Source of the DNA: Candidatus Paceibacterota bacterium
Lineage (GTDB): Bacteria > Verrucomicrobiota > Verrucomicrobiia > Limisphaerales > UBA8199
NCBI GenBank assembly: GCA_035452965.1
Contig: DAOTCE010000001.1
Span: 248,001 to 312,000 of the forward strand
Reading direction: 5' to 3'
DNA length: 64,000 nucleotides
The notes under the pieces are model-generated. The model did no database searches. It saw only the letters and a list, made by a program, of their open reading frames with translations, and had not been told where the DNA came from. Shown here piece after piece: positions 1 to 8,027 of the stretch. The position numbers were made by a program, and so were the translations under genes. Position 1 is the stretch's first letter. Each line of letters begins with the position of its first letter.

Positions 1-62
1 GGCGGCAGGATGCCAGGTTCGGGCGGGGCGGCGCTGGCGTGCTCGCCCCGGGCTGACCGCGG

Positions 63-422
63 TCACTCCATCGCGTGGCCTTCGGCAGAAAGCGAGCAGG
101 TCGGAGGGTTGCTGACGGTCAACCCGGGCGTGTAATCGCCGCCGGCTGGACACCGGGGGAGGGCGTCGGTGAGCGGCCTGAGATAGGGAACGATGTCCTC
201 CAGTTGATAAGTGTTGTTAGGCGCCTTGCTGAATTCCAGCGCCCAAAGCTGCGCGGCGCCGTCAATCTGGCGGAGGTTGTTGATGCACGCGTTCGTTTGC
301 GTGGTGCCGCGGGCGCGAACGAAGTTGGGAATGGCGATCGCCGCCAGGAGGCCGATAATCGCCACTACGATCATGATTTCTACGAGGGTAAACCCGGGGT
401 TGCTCGAAGCTCGAATCTTCAT
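63..422 (-). CDS. type II secretion/type IV pseudopilin (first of three)
   Basis: A 119-residue pseudopilin of the type that forms short filaments in type II secretion or type IV pilus machines in the inner membrane. The start was placed at the ATG at 422, giving a short basic leader (MKIRASSNPG) followed by the prepilin-peptidase site G|FTLVE with the conserved Glu at mature position 5. One hydrophobic helix (IMIVVAIIGLLAAIAIP) follows, then the motif NACINNLRQIDGAAQLWALE. The C-terminal globular part is short and Cys-containing (RCPAGGDYT, PTCSLS). A longer upstream in-frame extension exists but would place the signal too far inside. It is the last of three tandem paralogues on this strand. 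The family assignment is secure; which apparatus it serves is inferred. Confidence 0.9.
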   Translation of the reverse strand: MKIRASSNPGFTLVEIMIVVAIIGLLAAIAIPNFVRARGTTQTNACINNLRQIDGAAQLWALEFSKAPNNTYQLEDIVPYLRPLTDALPRCPAGGDYTPGLTVSNPPTCSLSAEGHAME

Positions 423-515
423 ACTCACACACTTTCTGCTCTCGCGGCGTGGGCCCGGCAGCAGGCGAGTAATAATAAGTTCGGTTTGGTCCACGGATTG
501 CCTGCGGCCACCGCT
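423..515 (-). promoter_or_regulatory. conserved leader of pseudopilin 1
   Basis: The 90-odd bases before the pseudopilin ATG align with the leaders of the next two pseudopilin genes. The shared features, read on the minus strand, are GCGGT, then GGCAAT followed by GTG-x-AC about 75 nt before the ATG, then a complementary GCC-CAC/GCC segment, then an AGAAAG stretch close to the start. It may hold the promoter, an operator or a leader RNA. A c-di-GMP-I riboswitch core was looked for and not seen. Confidence 0.45.
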
Positions 516-625
516 GACTTCTTATCAGCAATCCCGATGCCAGCAGAATGCAAACCGATTCATCTGCCAGCCGGCAGGAGAATTCCCTCCCATTTGAACA
601 CGCCGCCAGTGCTGCCAAAATCAAA

Positions 626-653
626 AAGGCTTAGGAATTTCTTCCTAAGCCTT
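626..653 (-). terminator. rho-independent terminator after pseudopilin 2
   Basis: A perfect 12-bp stem (AAGGCTTAGGAA paired with TTCCTAAGCCTT) with a 4-nt loop lies about 55 nt past the stop codon of the second pseudopilin. On the minus strand the stem is followed by a T-rich run (TTGATTTTGG), as expected of an intrinsic terminator. It suggests that pseudopilins 2 and 1 are not one transcript, in keeping with each gene having its own leader. Confidence 0.75.
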
Positions 654-709
654 CGATTGTTTCCAGAGCAACTTGCTGACAGCAAGCCTCCGGGCAACGT
701 TGGTGACTT

Positions 710-1090
710 TTATGTCCCGGCCGGAGCAGCAGCAGCACCAGTCGGCATGTCGTGACCGGTGACGTCGCAATCAGGCGCCGTTTCCAGGTTGCCGATGGTG
801 TAGGAGCCGTTAGCCGGGCATTCCGGCCAATTGCCGCCCGCGCCGCGCCCCAGATACGGCTGACAATTGTCCCGGCTAGGCGTCACGGTGGGCAGTTGTT
901 TGTTCTCGAGGGCCCACTGCTGCTTGGCGCCGTCAATCTGGCGGAGGTTGTTAATGCACGCGTTCTTCTGCGAGGTGGTGCGGGCGCGCACGAAGTTGGG
1001 AATAGCGATCGCGGCCAGCAAGCCAATGATGGCGACGACGATCATGATTTCCACCAGGGTGAAGCCCGATTTACGGGATGTTCTCTTCAT
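710..1090 (-). CDS. type II secretion/type IV pseudopilin (second of three)
   Basis: A 126-residue paralogue of its two neighbours. From the ATG at 1090 it has a basic leader (MKRTSRKS), the G|FTLVE prepilin-peptidase site, the same hydrophobic helix (IMIVVAIIGLLAAIAIP) and the motif NACINNLRQIDGAKQQWALE. The globular end has the CPANGSYT block and ends in an Ala-rich tail (TGAAAAPAGT). Sequence after the helix differs clearly from the other two copies, so the three may be different filament subunits rather than recent duplicates. It has its own conserved leader upstream and an intrinsic terminator downstream. Confidence 0.9.
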   Translation of the reverse strand: MKRTSRKSGFTLVEIMIVVAIIGLLAAIAIPNFVRARTTSQKNACINNLRQIDGAKQQWALENKQLPTVTPSRDNCQPYLGRGAGGNWPECPANGSYTIGNLETAPDCDVTGHDMPTGAAAAPAGT

Positions 1091-1192
1091 ACTTACTCGT
1101 TCTCTTTCTTTGTTTACGGCGTGAACCACGCGGCAGGCGGGTTAGTTTACAATTGCGGTTTGGTTCACTTATTGCCTGCTGCAACCGCGTGT
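1091..1192 (-). promoter_or_regulatory. conserved leader of pseudopilin 2
   Basis: This leader contains, on the minus strand, GCGGTTGC, GGCAAT about 81 nt before the ATG, then GTGAACC, and further down the complementary GGTTCAC followed by GCC. The two blocks can pair as a 7-bp stem with an AATAA bulge and an outer GGC/GCC clamp. The same layout is seen at the other two pseudopilin genes. It could be a regulatory RNA stem or a binding site. Confidence 0.45.
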
Positions 1193-1259
1193 GCGGATTA
1201 AAGCAGCCGGAATGCCAAGCATAGCCGGGCGCTCCCCCGCCCCCCCCGATAAAGCAAAA

Positions 1260-1281
1260 GGCCCGGGATCGCTCCCGGGCC
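1260..1281 (-). terminator. rho-independent terminator after pseudopilin 3
   Basis: A GC-rich perfect inverted repeat (GGCCCGGGA paired with TCCCGGGCC, 4-nt loop) lies 25 nt past the stop codon of the third pseudopilin. On the minus strand it is followed by TTTTGCTTT. This is a good intrinsic terminator and separates the third gene from the second. Confidence 0.75.
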
Positions 1282-1305
1282 CCTGTGAGTCTGCCTGCCG
1301 GACGG

Positions 1306-1677
1306 CTACTGCAGCGTCTCTTCCAGCTTGTGCGTGGTCGGCTGCTTGAGGCAGGTGGGCCTGACCGCCACGGTCGTCAGCGAGTAGCTGTCGGCGAAGG
1401 TCTTGCCCCCCGAGGGGCAAACCACCGCGTTCTTGAGGTAAGGCAGGACGTCGGCGGCGGAAACGCTCGCGGTTTCGCCTTGCCTGGTTTCAGCGGCCCA
1501 TTGTTGGACAGCACCGTCAATCTGCTGCAGATTGGCAATGCAGGCCTGTCTTTGGGCCGTGGTGCGGGCCTTCACGAAGTTGGGGATCGCGATCGAGGCC
1601 AGCAGACCGATAATGGCCACAACGATCATGATTTCCACCAGGGTGAAGCCCCTTGCATGGGATGTTCTTGTTTTCAT
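1306..1677 (-). CDS. type II secretion/type IV pseudopilin (third of three)
   Basis: A 123-residue pseudopilin with leader MKTRTSHARG, cleavage site G|FTLVE, helix IMIVVAIIGLLASIAIP and the motif QACIANLQQIDGAVQQWAAE. The tail holds one CPSGGKTF block and a final Cys (RPTCLKQP), like its neighbours. It is the most upstream of the three minus-strand copies and has its own leader and terminator. It probably acts in the same export or pilus machine as the PilB/T/C proteins encoded at 34.7-40.7 kb; that link is inferred from family function, not from adjacency. Confidence 0.9.
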   Translation of the reverse strand: MKTRTSHARGFTLVEIMIVVAIIGLLASIAIPNFVKARTTAQRQACIANLQQIDGAVQQWAAETRQGETASVSAADVLPYLKNAVVCPSGGKTFADSYSLTTVAVRPTCLKQPTTHKLEETLQ

Positions 1678-1770
1678 GACTTAATCTTTCTGTTGTTGCG
1701 GCGTGAACGAGGCAGCCAGCGGTTATTATTAGTGCTATAGGCGTTCACGTATTGCCGGTTGCCAACCGCA
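1678..1770 (-). promoter_or_regulatory. conserved leader of pseudopilin 3
   Basis: On the minus strand this leader shows GCGGTTGG, GGCAAT about 74 nt before the ATG, GTGAAC, and a later complementary GTTCAC followed by GCCGC and AGAAAG. It matches the other two pseudopilin leaders in order and spacing. The rest of the gap up to the next gene at 2023 shows no other supported feature. Confidence 0.45.
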
Positions 1771-2022
1771 CACAGAAGCGTAGGCCGCCGGGCGGTCGGA
1801 TGCAATGAGTAATCGCCCCGGGGGGCATCCGTTTTTGACCCGACCCGGCATCCGAAATTGGCCCGAGCCGTCGTGGCTTGTGTCTCAATTGTGGAATGGC
1901 CGCATCAAAGGTGGACACGTCGAGACAGTGCCAGGACGGTGGCTCAATCCCCATCCGGCCCGGCGCGCCGGTGGTTGCGCCCACTTCGCCAAGCACGTAG
2001 TCTCCCAGAGGCAATTGCTGGA

Positions 2023-3051
2023 ATGAAAATCCTCTTCATCGGCGGCACCGGGAACATCTCCGCGGAATGCGCCGCGCTGCTCCACCAGCGCGGCCACGAT
2101 ATCATCATCCTGAGCCGCGGCCGCGGCGCGGTGCCGCCCGGCTACCGCGCCATTCAAGCGGATCGCAAGGACCCGGCCGCCATGCGCGCCGCCCTCCACG
2201 GGCTGCGGCCGGACGCGGTGCTCAACTTCCTTGGCTACGAACTCCCCGAGGTCCAGTTGGACTATGACCTGTTCAACGGCGCGGTGCGCCAGTATGTCTT
2301 CATCAGCTCGGTCGTCGTTTATGCGAAGCCGCCCGGCCAGTTGCCGCTGACGGAAGACGCGCCGCCCGGCAATTCCTTGTGGGATTACGCGCGAAAGAAA
2401 CTCGAGTGCGAGCAGTGGCTCCACCAGCGGCACGCCGAGACCGGGTTCCCGGTGACGATCGTCCGCCCCTCGCACACCTATTCGAAACGCTGGGTGCCGA
2501 ACGCGATCTCCAGCGGCAGCTACACCTTCGCGGCGCGCCTGGAACAGGGCCGCCCGGTCTTTGTCCACGATGCCGGCGAAAGCCCGTGGACCCTGACCGC
2601 CGCTTCGGATTTCGCCGTCGGGCTGGCCGGCCTGGTTGGCAACGACGCGGCTGTCGGCAAGGCATTTCACATCACGAGCGATGAAGTCCTCACCTGGAAC
2701 CAGATCTATGCCGAGATCGCGGAGGCGGTGGGGGCAAGGTCTCCTCGCATAGTGAAAGTGCCGACCGACTTCATCTGCCAGATGGCCCCGCAGTTGACTG
2801 GCACGCTTAAAGGCGACAAGGCCCATCCCGGCGTATTCGACAATTCCAGGATCAAGCGCTTCGTCCCCGAGTTCCGCTGCCGCGTGCCCTTCAGGCTGGG
2901 CGTGCGCGAATCCGTGCGCTGGCTGCGCGAGCATCCCGAACAGCAGAATCTCAAGCCGGAGCTGGATGCGCTGATAGACAAGGTCATCGCCGCGTGGGAA
3001 CGCGGTGAGCCGCCCGCCCGAAACCAACCTGCCGGCGGCACCCTGGATTGA
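2023..3051 (+). CDS. NAD-dependent epimerase/dehydratase family (atypical SDR)
   Basis: A 342-residue extended short-chain dehydrogenase-like protein. The start ATG at 2023 is preceded by CAGAGG, and the protein opens directly with a Rossmann strand and glycine motif (MKILFIGGTGNIS). Ser95/Ser96 and the catalytic pair Tyr122-x3-Lys126 (YARKK) are present. Family members are nucleotide-sugar epimerases, reductases or RNA-binding relatives; the substrate cannot be told. The C-terminal half (HITSDEVLTWNQIYAEIAEA) matches the substrate side of the NAD-epimerase fold. It stands alone, 32 bp ahead of a PQQ-like propeller gene on the same strand. Confidence 0.8.
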   Translation: MKILFIGGTGNISAECAALLHQRGHDIIILSRGRGAVPPGYRAIQADRKDPAAMRAALHGLRPDAVLNFLGYELPEVQLDYDLFNGAVRQYVFISSVVVYAKPPGQLPLTEDAPPGNSLWDYARKKLECEQWLHQRHAETGFPVTIVRPSHTYSKRWVPNAISSGSYTFAARLEQGRPVFVHDAGESPWTLTAASDFAVGLAGLVGNDAAVGKAFHITSDEVLTWNQIYAEIAEAVGARSPRIVKVPTDFICQMAPQLTGTLKGDKAHPGVFDNSRIKRFVPEFRCRVPFRLGVRESVRWLREHPEQQNLKPELDALIDKVIAAWERGEPPARNQPAGGTLD

Positions 3052-3083
3052 CAGCATTGGGCCGGGCCGCTTAACTCTGAGCT

Positions 3084-4283
3084 ATGAAAATGTTCTCGAT
3101 GGCGGCGGTGCTTGTCCTGATAACCCTTGGCGCGTTCACGGCGAGCGGCAGTGATTGGCCGCGCTGGCGCGGGCCGGACCTGAACGGCATTTCGCAGGAG
3201 AAGGGCTGGCTGGCAAAGTGGCCCGCCGAGGGGCCGAAGCGGCTTTGGAGGGCAACTGTCGGCACGGGTTTCTCTTCCCTCACCGTCGTTGGCGACCGTG
3301 TTTACACGATGGGCAACGCCAGCGACACAGACTCAACGGTCTGCCTGGACGCGCGGACAGGCAAGGTCATCTGGCAGCACTCCTATCCTTGCCCGCTTGA
3401 CCCGAAGAACTTCGAAGGCGGGCCGTGCGCCACTCCGACGGTAGCCGATGGCCGGGTCTATACCCATAGCCGAAAGGGCGACGTCTTTTGCCTCGACGCG
3501 ATGAAGGGCACCGTGATCTGGACGAAGAACCTCAACCAGGAATTGGGTCTGGAGATACCCACCTGGGGCTGCGCCAGTTCGGTCCTGATCGAGGGGAACC
3601 TGGCCGTGCTCAACATGGGCAGCGCCGGCGTGGCGCTTGACAAACAGTCCGGCAAAGTCGCCTGGGTCTCCGCCAAGAGCGCTGGCGCCTATGCCACCCC
3701 CGTTCCCCTGACACTTGGCCCCGACCGGTTCCTGGCCATCCTCTCCCGCCGATCGCTCATAGCCGTCAAGCCCGCCGACGGACAAGAGGCATGGAGTTAC
3801 CCCTGGAAGACCGAATACGACGTCAACGCCGCCGACCCGATCATAGCCGGTGACAAGGTGTTCATCTCTTCCGGCTACAACCGCGGCGGGACTGTGCTGA
3901 AAGTGACCGCGAAAGGGGCGGAGAAGGTTTGGGAGAACAAGAACATGCGCAATCACTTCAACTCCTGCGTGCTGTGGCAGGGCCATCTTTACGGCCCCGA
4001 TGACGGCGGATTGCGCTGTCTTGACTTCGAGACCGGCGAGCTGAAATGGACCTATCGCGAATTCGGCAAAGGCTCGCTCATAGTGGCTGATGGATGCCTG
4101 GTGGCGCTCAGCGAGAAAGGGGACCTCTTTATCGCCAAAGCGGTGCCCGCCGCGTTCGAGCCCATCTCCCGGGCCAAAGTCCTCACGGGCAAGTGCTGGA
4201 CCTCCCCGGTCCTGGCCAATGGCCGCGTTTACTGCCGGAACGCCGCCGGCCACGTGGCCTGCCTGGATTTAAGCGGCCGGTGA
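3084..4283 (+). CDS. secreted PQQ-like beta-propeller protein
   Basis: A 399-residue protein with a cleavable signal peptide (about residues 1-22, hydrophobic core AAVLVLITLGAFTASG) followed at once by DWPRWRGPDLNG, the opening typical of planctomycete and verrucomicrobial PQQ-like propellers. Blade motifs recur, for example VCLDARTGKVIW, FCLDAMKGTVIW, VALDKQSGKVAW and RCLDFETGELKW. Such proteins sit outside the inner membrane; some bind PQQ as dehydrogenases, but many are BamB-like scaffolds. No cytochrome motif (CxxCH) is present, so an enzyme role is not supported. It may be co-transcribed with the upstream SDR gene. Confidence 0.85.
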   Translation: MKMFSMAAVLVLITLGAFTASGSDWPRWRGPDLNGISQEKGWLAKWPAEGPKRLWRATVGTGFSSLTVVGDRVYTMGNASDTDSTVCLDARTGKVIWQHSYPCPLDPKNFEGGPCATPTVADGRVYTHSRKGDVFCLDAMKGTVIWTKNLNQELGLEIPTWGCASSVLIEGNLAVLNMGSAGVALDKQSGKVAWVSAKSAGAYATPVPLTLGPDRFLAILSRRSLIAVKPADGQEAWSYPWKTEYDVNAADPIIAGDKVFISSGYNRGGTVLKVTAKGAEKVWENKNMRNHFNSCVLWQGHLYGPDDGGLRCLDFETGELKWTYREFGKGSLIVADGCLVALSEKGDLFIAKAVPAAFEPISRAKVLTGKCWTSPVLANGRVYCRNAAGHVACLDLSGR

Positions 4284-4328
4284 CCCGGTTGTGGCACTCG
4301 ACAAGCTGCTTGAATGGGTTGAGTTTTA

Positions 4329-4745
4329 ATGTGCGTGGAAAAGCCGCCCATCATCAGCGAGGCGCCAGTCAGAGTGGTGCCACTGGAGATTCTGCCGCCC
4401 CAACTTCCCGCGGCAGCCCCGCCGGCCGCGACCGTCGACGGACCGCCGGTCCATGCACTGGCCGCCCTGATTCTTGTGGCTGTGGATTCTCTCTGGGCGA
4501 CTTTCGATTGGCTGCCGATTGACTGGCCTATCGCCATCCCGTCCTGCTTCGCCGCGGTGTTTGTCCCGACCTTCCTGATCCAGAGGTACTTGAAGAACGA
4601 CTCCAAAGGCCGCGCCCTGGCGTTCGCCTCCATCCTGGCCGTGCTGGCGGCGATTCCAACTTTCATAACCGGCACACCCGTCGGCCTGGGCTTGTTGGCC
4701 TGGACCGGGCTGGGCAAACTCTTCGGCAAGTCGCCGACGAAATAG
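4329..4745 (+). CDS. hypothetical membrane protein
   Basis: A 138-residue protein I do not recognise. The N-terminal 40 residues are Pro/Ala-rich (ILPPQLPAAAPPAATVDGPP) and probably extra-membrane. Three hydrophobic segments follow at roughly 43-60, 66-86 and 95-125, and the C-terminus is basic (LFGKSPTK). It lies 45 bp after the PQQ-like gene and 140 bp before hisB, so it may belong to either transcript. Confidence 0.55.
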   Translation: MCVEKPPIISEAPVRVVPLEILPPQLPAAAPPAATVDGPPVHALAALILVAVDSLWATFDWLPIDWPIAIPSCFAAVFVPTFLIQRYLKNDSKGRALAFASILAVLAAIPTFITGTPVGLGLLAWTGLGKLFGKSPTK

Positions 4746-4884
4746 CCTCAGGAATCCGGAGGCGTGGAACCTGGGCGAGCCGGTCAGCCCCCACCCGGGC
4801 GCGCGTGCATGCGCCCGGGCCCCGCTCAAAGGGGAAGGTTTGGGCTTTGTGTCGGGGGGGCGGATTTGGTTAAATGGCGCCAAG

Positions 4885-5547
4885 ATGAAACTCCGACGGG
4901 CAGGCATCCGCCGTGTGACCAACGAAACCCGCATCGCGGTCACGTTGAACATTGACGGCACGGGCAAGTCTTCCATCCAAACGGGCATCCCGTTCTTCGA
5001 CCACATGCTCACCTTGTTCGCCAGGCACGCGGTCATGGACTTGAGGCTCCGTTGCCAAGGGGACCTGGACGTGGACGCGCATCACACGGTGGAAGACTGT
5101 GGGATTGCCCTGGGGCAGGTGGTTGTCCAGGCGCTGGGAGACAAGAAGGGGATACGCCGCTACGGGACCGGATTTGACCCGCGCAACCCGTTCACCGGCG
5201 AGGCTTACCTGCCGATGGACGAGTGCCTGGCGCGCTGCGTGATTGACTTTGGCGGGCGGCCGTACTTGGTTTGGCGGGGCTTGGATGCGTTCGCCCATAA
5301 GCGCCTCAGCAAGGCTGAGAAACGGCAGGACATGTCCAGCGCGTTCCGATTCGGCCTCGCCCGCGAGTTCTTTCAAGGCTTCGCCAATGAAGCCCGCTGC
5401 AATCTGCACTTGGAGCTGCTCTACGGCGATGAACCGCACCACATCGTTGAAGCCCTTTTCAAAGCTTTTGCCCGGGCGACAGACGCCGCCTGCCGGCGCG
5501 ACCCACGGATGGCCGGCCGGCTGCCCACCACCAAGGGAAAGTTGTAG
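4885..5547 (+). CDS. hisB: imidazoleglycerol-phosphate dehydratase
   Basis: Catalyses the sixth step of histidine synthesis, dehydrating imidazole glycerol phosphate in the cytoplasm. Its 220 residues include the manganese-binding motifs of the family: FFDHML near residue 40, DAHHTVEDCG near 70 and GDEPHHIVEALFKAFARA near 190. The ATG at 4885 was chosen because it gives the usual short N-terminus (MKLRRAGIRRVTNETRI); an upstream TTG at 4840 would add 15 unlikely residues. It is monofunctional, without a phosphatase domain. It is about 20 residues longer than usual, partly from a short insertion (FDPRNPFTGE) between GIRRYG and the LPMDECLAR block. No other his genes are nearby. Confidence 0.93.
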   Translation: MKLRRAGIRRVTNETRIAVTLNIDGTGKSSIQTGIPFFDHMLTLFARHAVMDLRLRCQGDLDVDAHHTVEDCGIALGQVVVQALGDKKGIRRYGTGFDPRNPFTGEAYLPMDECLARCVIDFGGRPYLVWRGLDAFAHKRLSKAEKRQDMSSAFRFGLAREFFQGFANEARCNLHLELLYGDEPHHIVEALFKAFARATDAACRRDPRMAGRLPTTKGKL

Positions 5548-5586
5548 CCCGCGTTGAATACGCCGGGAACGCCAGCCGTCAAACAG

Positions 5587-6180
5587 ATGACTGTTAAAGA
5601 TCATTCCTCCGCTGACGACCGGACATTGGTCCGCGCGGCGCAGCGAGGCCAGATGGCCGCGTTTGAGGAATTGGTCGCCCGGCATCGAGACCGGATTTAT
5701 GCGCGCGCCTGCAGCATGATGCGCAACGAAACCGAGGCGCTGGATCTTTCTCAAGAGGCCTGGGTAAAGGGCTGGCAGCGATTGCGGCAGTTTCAGGGTG
5801 AGGCGAGCTTCGCCACCTGGATGACCCGGATCGTCATTAACCTCTGCCTGGACCAGTTGCGCCGGCAGAAGCGGTTGCGGGCCGAGTCCATCGAGGCCAT
5901 GGATGAAGAATCGGGCGGGGTCGAGCGGCAAATGCCGGTGGTGACGGTGAACCCGACCGCCGGATTGGAACGCGGCGAACTGCGCCAGCGGATAGATCGG
6001 GCGCTGGGCCAGTTGTCGTATGAGCATCGCACCGTGCTGGTGCTGCATGAATTTGAAGAAATGGAATATAAAGAGATTGCGCGGACGATGGGCTGCTCGA
6101 TCGGCACGGTTATGTCCCGCCTGTTCTATGCGCGGCGAAAGCTGGCTGCGCTGCTGGCGGATTTGAAGCAAGCGGATTAG
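5587..6180 (+). CDS. RNA polymerase ECF-type sigma factor
   Basis: A 197-residue sigma-70 family factor of the ECF type. Region 2 covers about residues 20-95 (AAFEELVARHRDRIYARAC through FATWMTRIVINLCLDQLRR) and region 4 about 135-190 (LGQLSYEHRTVLVLHEFEEM, helix-turn-helix EIARTMGCSIGTVMSRL). A TTG 33 bp upstream is possible, but the ATG at 5587 gives the normal start. The gene stops 5 bp before an anti-sigma-like gene, which marks it as a regulated envelope or stress sigma factor. It shares the transcript with genes up to 8192. Confidence 0.9.
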   Translation: MTVKDHSSADDRTLVRAAQRGQMAAFEELVARHRDRIYARACSMMRNETEALDLSQEAWVKGWQRLRQFQGEASFATWMTRIVINLCLDQLRRQKRLRAESIEAMDEESGGVERQMPVVTVNPTAGLERGELRQRIDRALGQLSYEHRTVLVLHEFEEMEYKEIARTMGCSIGTVMSRLFYARRKLAALLADLKQAD

Positions 6181-6185
6181 TTGTC

Positions 6186-6698
6186 ATGGACTCTGGAACA
6201 CAATTGAAAGTGCAGGCCTGGCTCGATGGCGAGCTGCCCCAGGCCGAAGCGCGCGAAGTGGCCGCCCGGCTGGAGCGGGATCGGGATTCGGCGGCCCTGG
6301 CGGATGAGTTGCGGAATACCCGGCAGGCCCTCGCCGGGTTTGAAGCCGACGTTCGCCTGCCGGAGTCGCGTGAGTTCTTCTGGTCGAAGGTTGAGCGGGA
6401 GATTAATCGTCAGGAATCCCGGGCGGCGGAACCGGCCCCCAGGATGTCTTACTTCGCCCTGCTCCGGCGGCTGCTCGTGCCGGTTTCCACCGCCGCCTTC
6501 GTCGTCGTCGTCGGGTTGGTGCTCATTCGGCCCGCGGCTCCAATTAGCCGTTCAGGGGGAGCGACGTTTGAAACCGCGCTGGCCGATGGCGGCGCGTTTA
6601 CCTATCGCGATTACGCCGCCGGCACTACGCTGGTCTGGCTTACCTTTCCCGCTGACAATGACGTTGCGGATGGGGACGGCTCGGCTACACTCGATTAA
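6186..6698 (+). CDS. probable membrane anti-sigma factor
   Basis: A 170-residue protein that begins 5 bp after the ECF sigma gene. The cytoplasmic N-terminal part (residues 5-85) has the LKVQAWLDGELPQAEAREV opening common in anti-sigma factors, followed by helices that could clamp the sigma factor. One membrane helix (VPVSTAAFVVVVGLVLI, about 97-115) is followed by a 55-residue outer domain. The HxxxCxxC zinc motif of classical zinc-binding anti-sigma domains is absent. The role rests on position and layout; direct binding is inferred. Confidence 0.75.
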   Translation: MDSGTQLKVQAWLDGELPQAEAREVAARLERDRDSAALADELRNTRQALAGFEADVRLPESREFFWSKVEREINRQESRAAEPAPRMSYFALLRRLLVPVSTAAFVVVVGLVLIRPAAPISRSGGATFETALADGGAFTYRDYAAGTTLVWLTFPADNDVADGDGSATLD

Positions 6699-6701
6699 GC
6701 A

Positions 6702-7169
6702 ATGAGAGCAAGACGAATTCCGGCAACCCGCTTCATTTGGACTGCAATCGCATTGGCCCTGCTGGCCGGCGCCCAGCTTGGGGTCCAGGCCGCCGAGATG
6801 AAACTGCAGGCGTTCCTGCTTTGGGGCACGGATGACAGCAAACCGCCTGAAGGGAAGAACTACCAGCCGGCGGCTCTCGAAATCAAGCAGAAGCTCAAAG
6901 ATCTGCCGCTCAAATGGACAAATTGGTTCGAGGTCAAGCGGACCGCCTTTGAAGTGCCGCAGGGCGCGGCCAAGGAAGTGGTTATCAGCACCAAGTGCCA
7001 GTTGAATGTCAGGAAGTTCACCGGTCATGAGATCGAGGTTGCCCTTATTGGCAAAGGCAAAGAGGTGTTCAAGCAGAAGCAGCCCCTCCCGGCGGGCGAG
7101 TTGCTGGTGCTGGGCGGCAATTCCCCTAACGCGACCGCCTGGCTGGTCGTGCTGAAGCGGTTGGAATGA
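6702..7169 (+). CDS. hypothetical secreted protein in sigma operon
   Basis: A 155-residue protein with a clear signal peptide (FIWTAIALALLAGAQLGVQA, cleaved near residue 31) and a single small periplasmic domain. That domain looks like a beta-rich fold with alternating charged and hydrophobic strands (AKEVVISTKCQLNVRKF, GHEIEVALIGKGKEVF). I do not recognise the family. The gene starts 3 bp after the anti-sigma gene, so it is probably made together with the sigma factor and may belong to its envelope response. Confidence 0.6.
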   Translation: MRARRIPATRFIWTAIALALLAGAQLGVQAAEMKLQAFLLWGTDDSKPPEGKNYQPAALEIKQKLKDLPLKWTNWFEVKRTAFEVPQGAAKEVVISTKCQLNVRKFTGHEIEVALIGKGKEVFKQKQPLPAGELLVLGGNSPNATAWLVVLKRLE

Positions 7170-7254
7170 TAGCTTGACTTTGGGTTGATTCGAGCGTTGA
7201 CATGCCAGGCGCCGGCGCCTAATTTTGGTCCGATATTTAATCGAGCACCGCACC

Positions 7255-8022
7255 ATGTTGATTCGAATCAGCTTAATCGTGGCCATTCTTGCCGGCCTGG
7301 CAGTGAGCGCCCTGAACTTCTTCCAGGTCAAGGAGAAGATCACCACTTTGCACAGCAACTGGAAGCAAGAGGAAGCTCTCCACCATAAGTTCGAGAAGCA
7401 GTATACCGATACCAAGAGGGATCTGGATAAGACCACCGCCGAGTTGAAGACGACCAAGGCCGACCTGGAAGCGACCACGGCCGCAAAGGAAAAGGCAGAG
7501 TCCGAGGCACTCGCGCAAACCAAGCGCGCCGACAAGCTGACCGAAGATTTGAAGAAGACCACCCAGGAACGGGATAATGCCCAGGCAGACCTGGCGGCCT
7601 ACAAGGCGACGGGTCGCACGCCCCAGCAGATACTGTCCATGGATAAGGAGTACAAGAGGGTCCAAGACAACTTGCAGGTGGCGGAGGCCGAGAACAAGAT
7701 TCTCCTGCAGAAGCTCAAAAAGACCGAAACCGAGCTGGCCGTTTTCAAGGATAAGGACTTCTTCGTGCCGTTGCCCGCCAGCCTGAAGGGCAAGGTGCTG
7801 GTGGCGGATCCCAAGTGGAATTTCGTCGTGCTCGACGTCGGGGAGGACCAAGGCGTCCTCGAGCGCGGCGAGTTGCTGGTAAATCGGGAGGGCCGGCTGG
7901 TCGCCAAGATCGTCGTGCGCAGCGTGCAGAAAGACCGCTGCATTGCCAACGTCCTGCCTGGTTGGGAACTCGGGCAGGTGATGGAGGGCGACCTGGTCAT
8001 TCCCGCGCATCCGGCTTCTTGA
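7255..8022 (+). CDS. membrane-anchored coiled-coil protein
   Basis: A 255-residue protein with an N-terminal membrane helix (MLIRISLIVAILAGLAVSAL), then a long Lys/Glu/Thr-rich coiled coil (about residues 30-170), and a compact C-terminal beta-rich domain (LKGKVLVADPKWNFVVLDVG through GQVMEGDLVIPA). That end resembles small barrel domains on envelope assembly proteins; this is a fold impression only. The ATG at 7255 is preferred over a TTG 30 bp earlier because it puts the membrane helix at the N-terminus. It is followed 5 bp later by a small lipoprotein gene. Confidence 0.65.
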   Translation: MLIRISLIVAILAGLAVSALNFFQVKEKITTLHSNWKQEEALHHKFEKQYTDTKRDLDKTTAELKTTKADLEATTAAKEKAESEALAQTKRADKLTEDLKKTTQERDNAQADLAAYKATGRTPQQILSMDKEYKRVQDNLQVAEAENKILLQKLKKTETELAVFKDKDFFVPLPASLKGKVLVADPKWNFVVLDVGEDQGVLERGELLVNREGRLVAKIVVRSVQKDRCIANVLPGWELGQVMEGDLVIPAHPAS

Positions 8023-8027
8023 GAGAT

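Noticed and set aside
423..1770. c-di-GMP-I riboswitch before the pseudopilin genes
   Set aside because: The CACGCACAGGGCAAACC-type core was looked for and not found in any of the three leaders.
1885..3057. Long minus-strand frames opposite the SDR gene
   Set aside because: They are shadow frames of high-GC coding DNA; the plus-strand product has the full Rossmann and YxxxK motifs.
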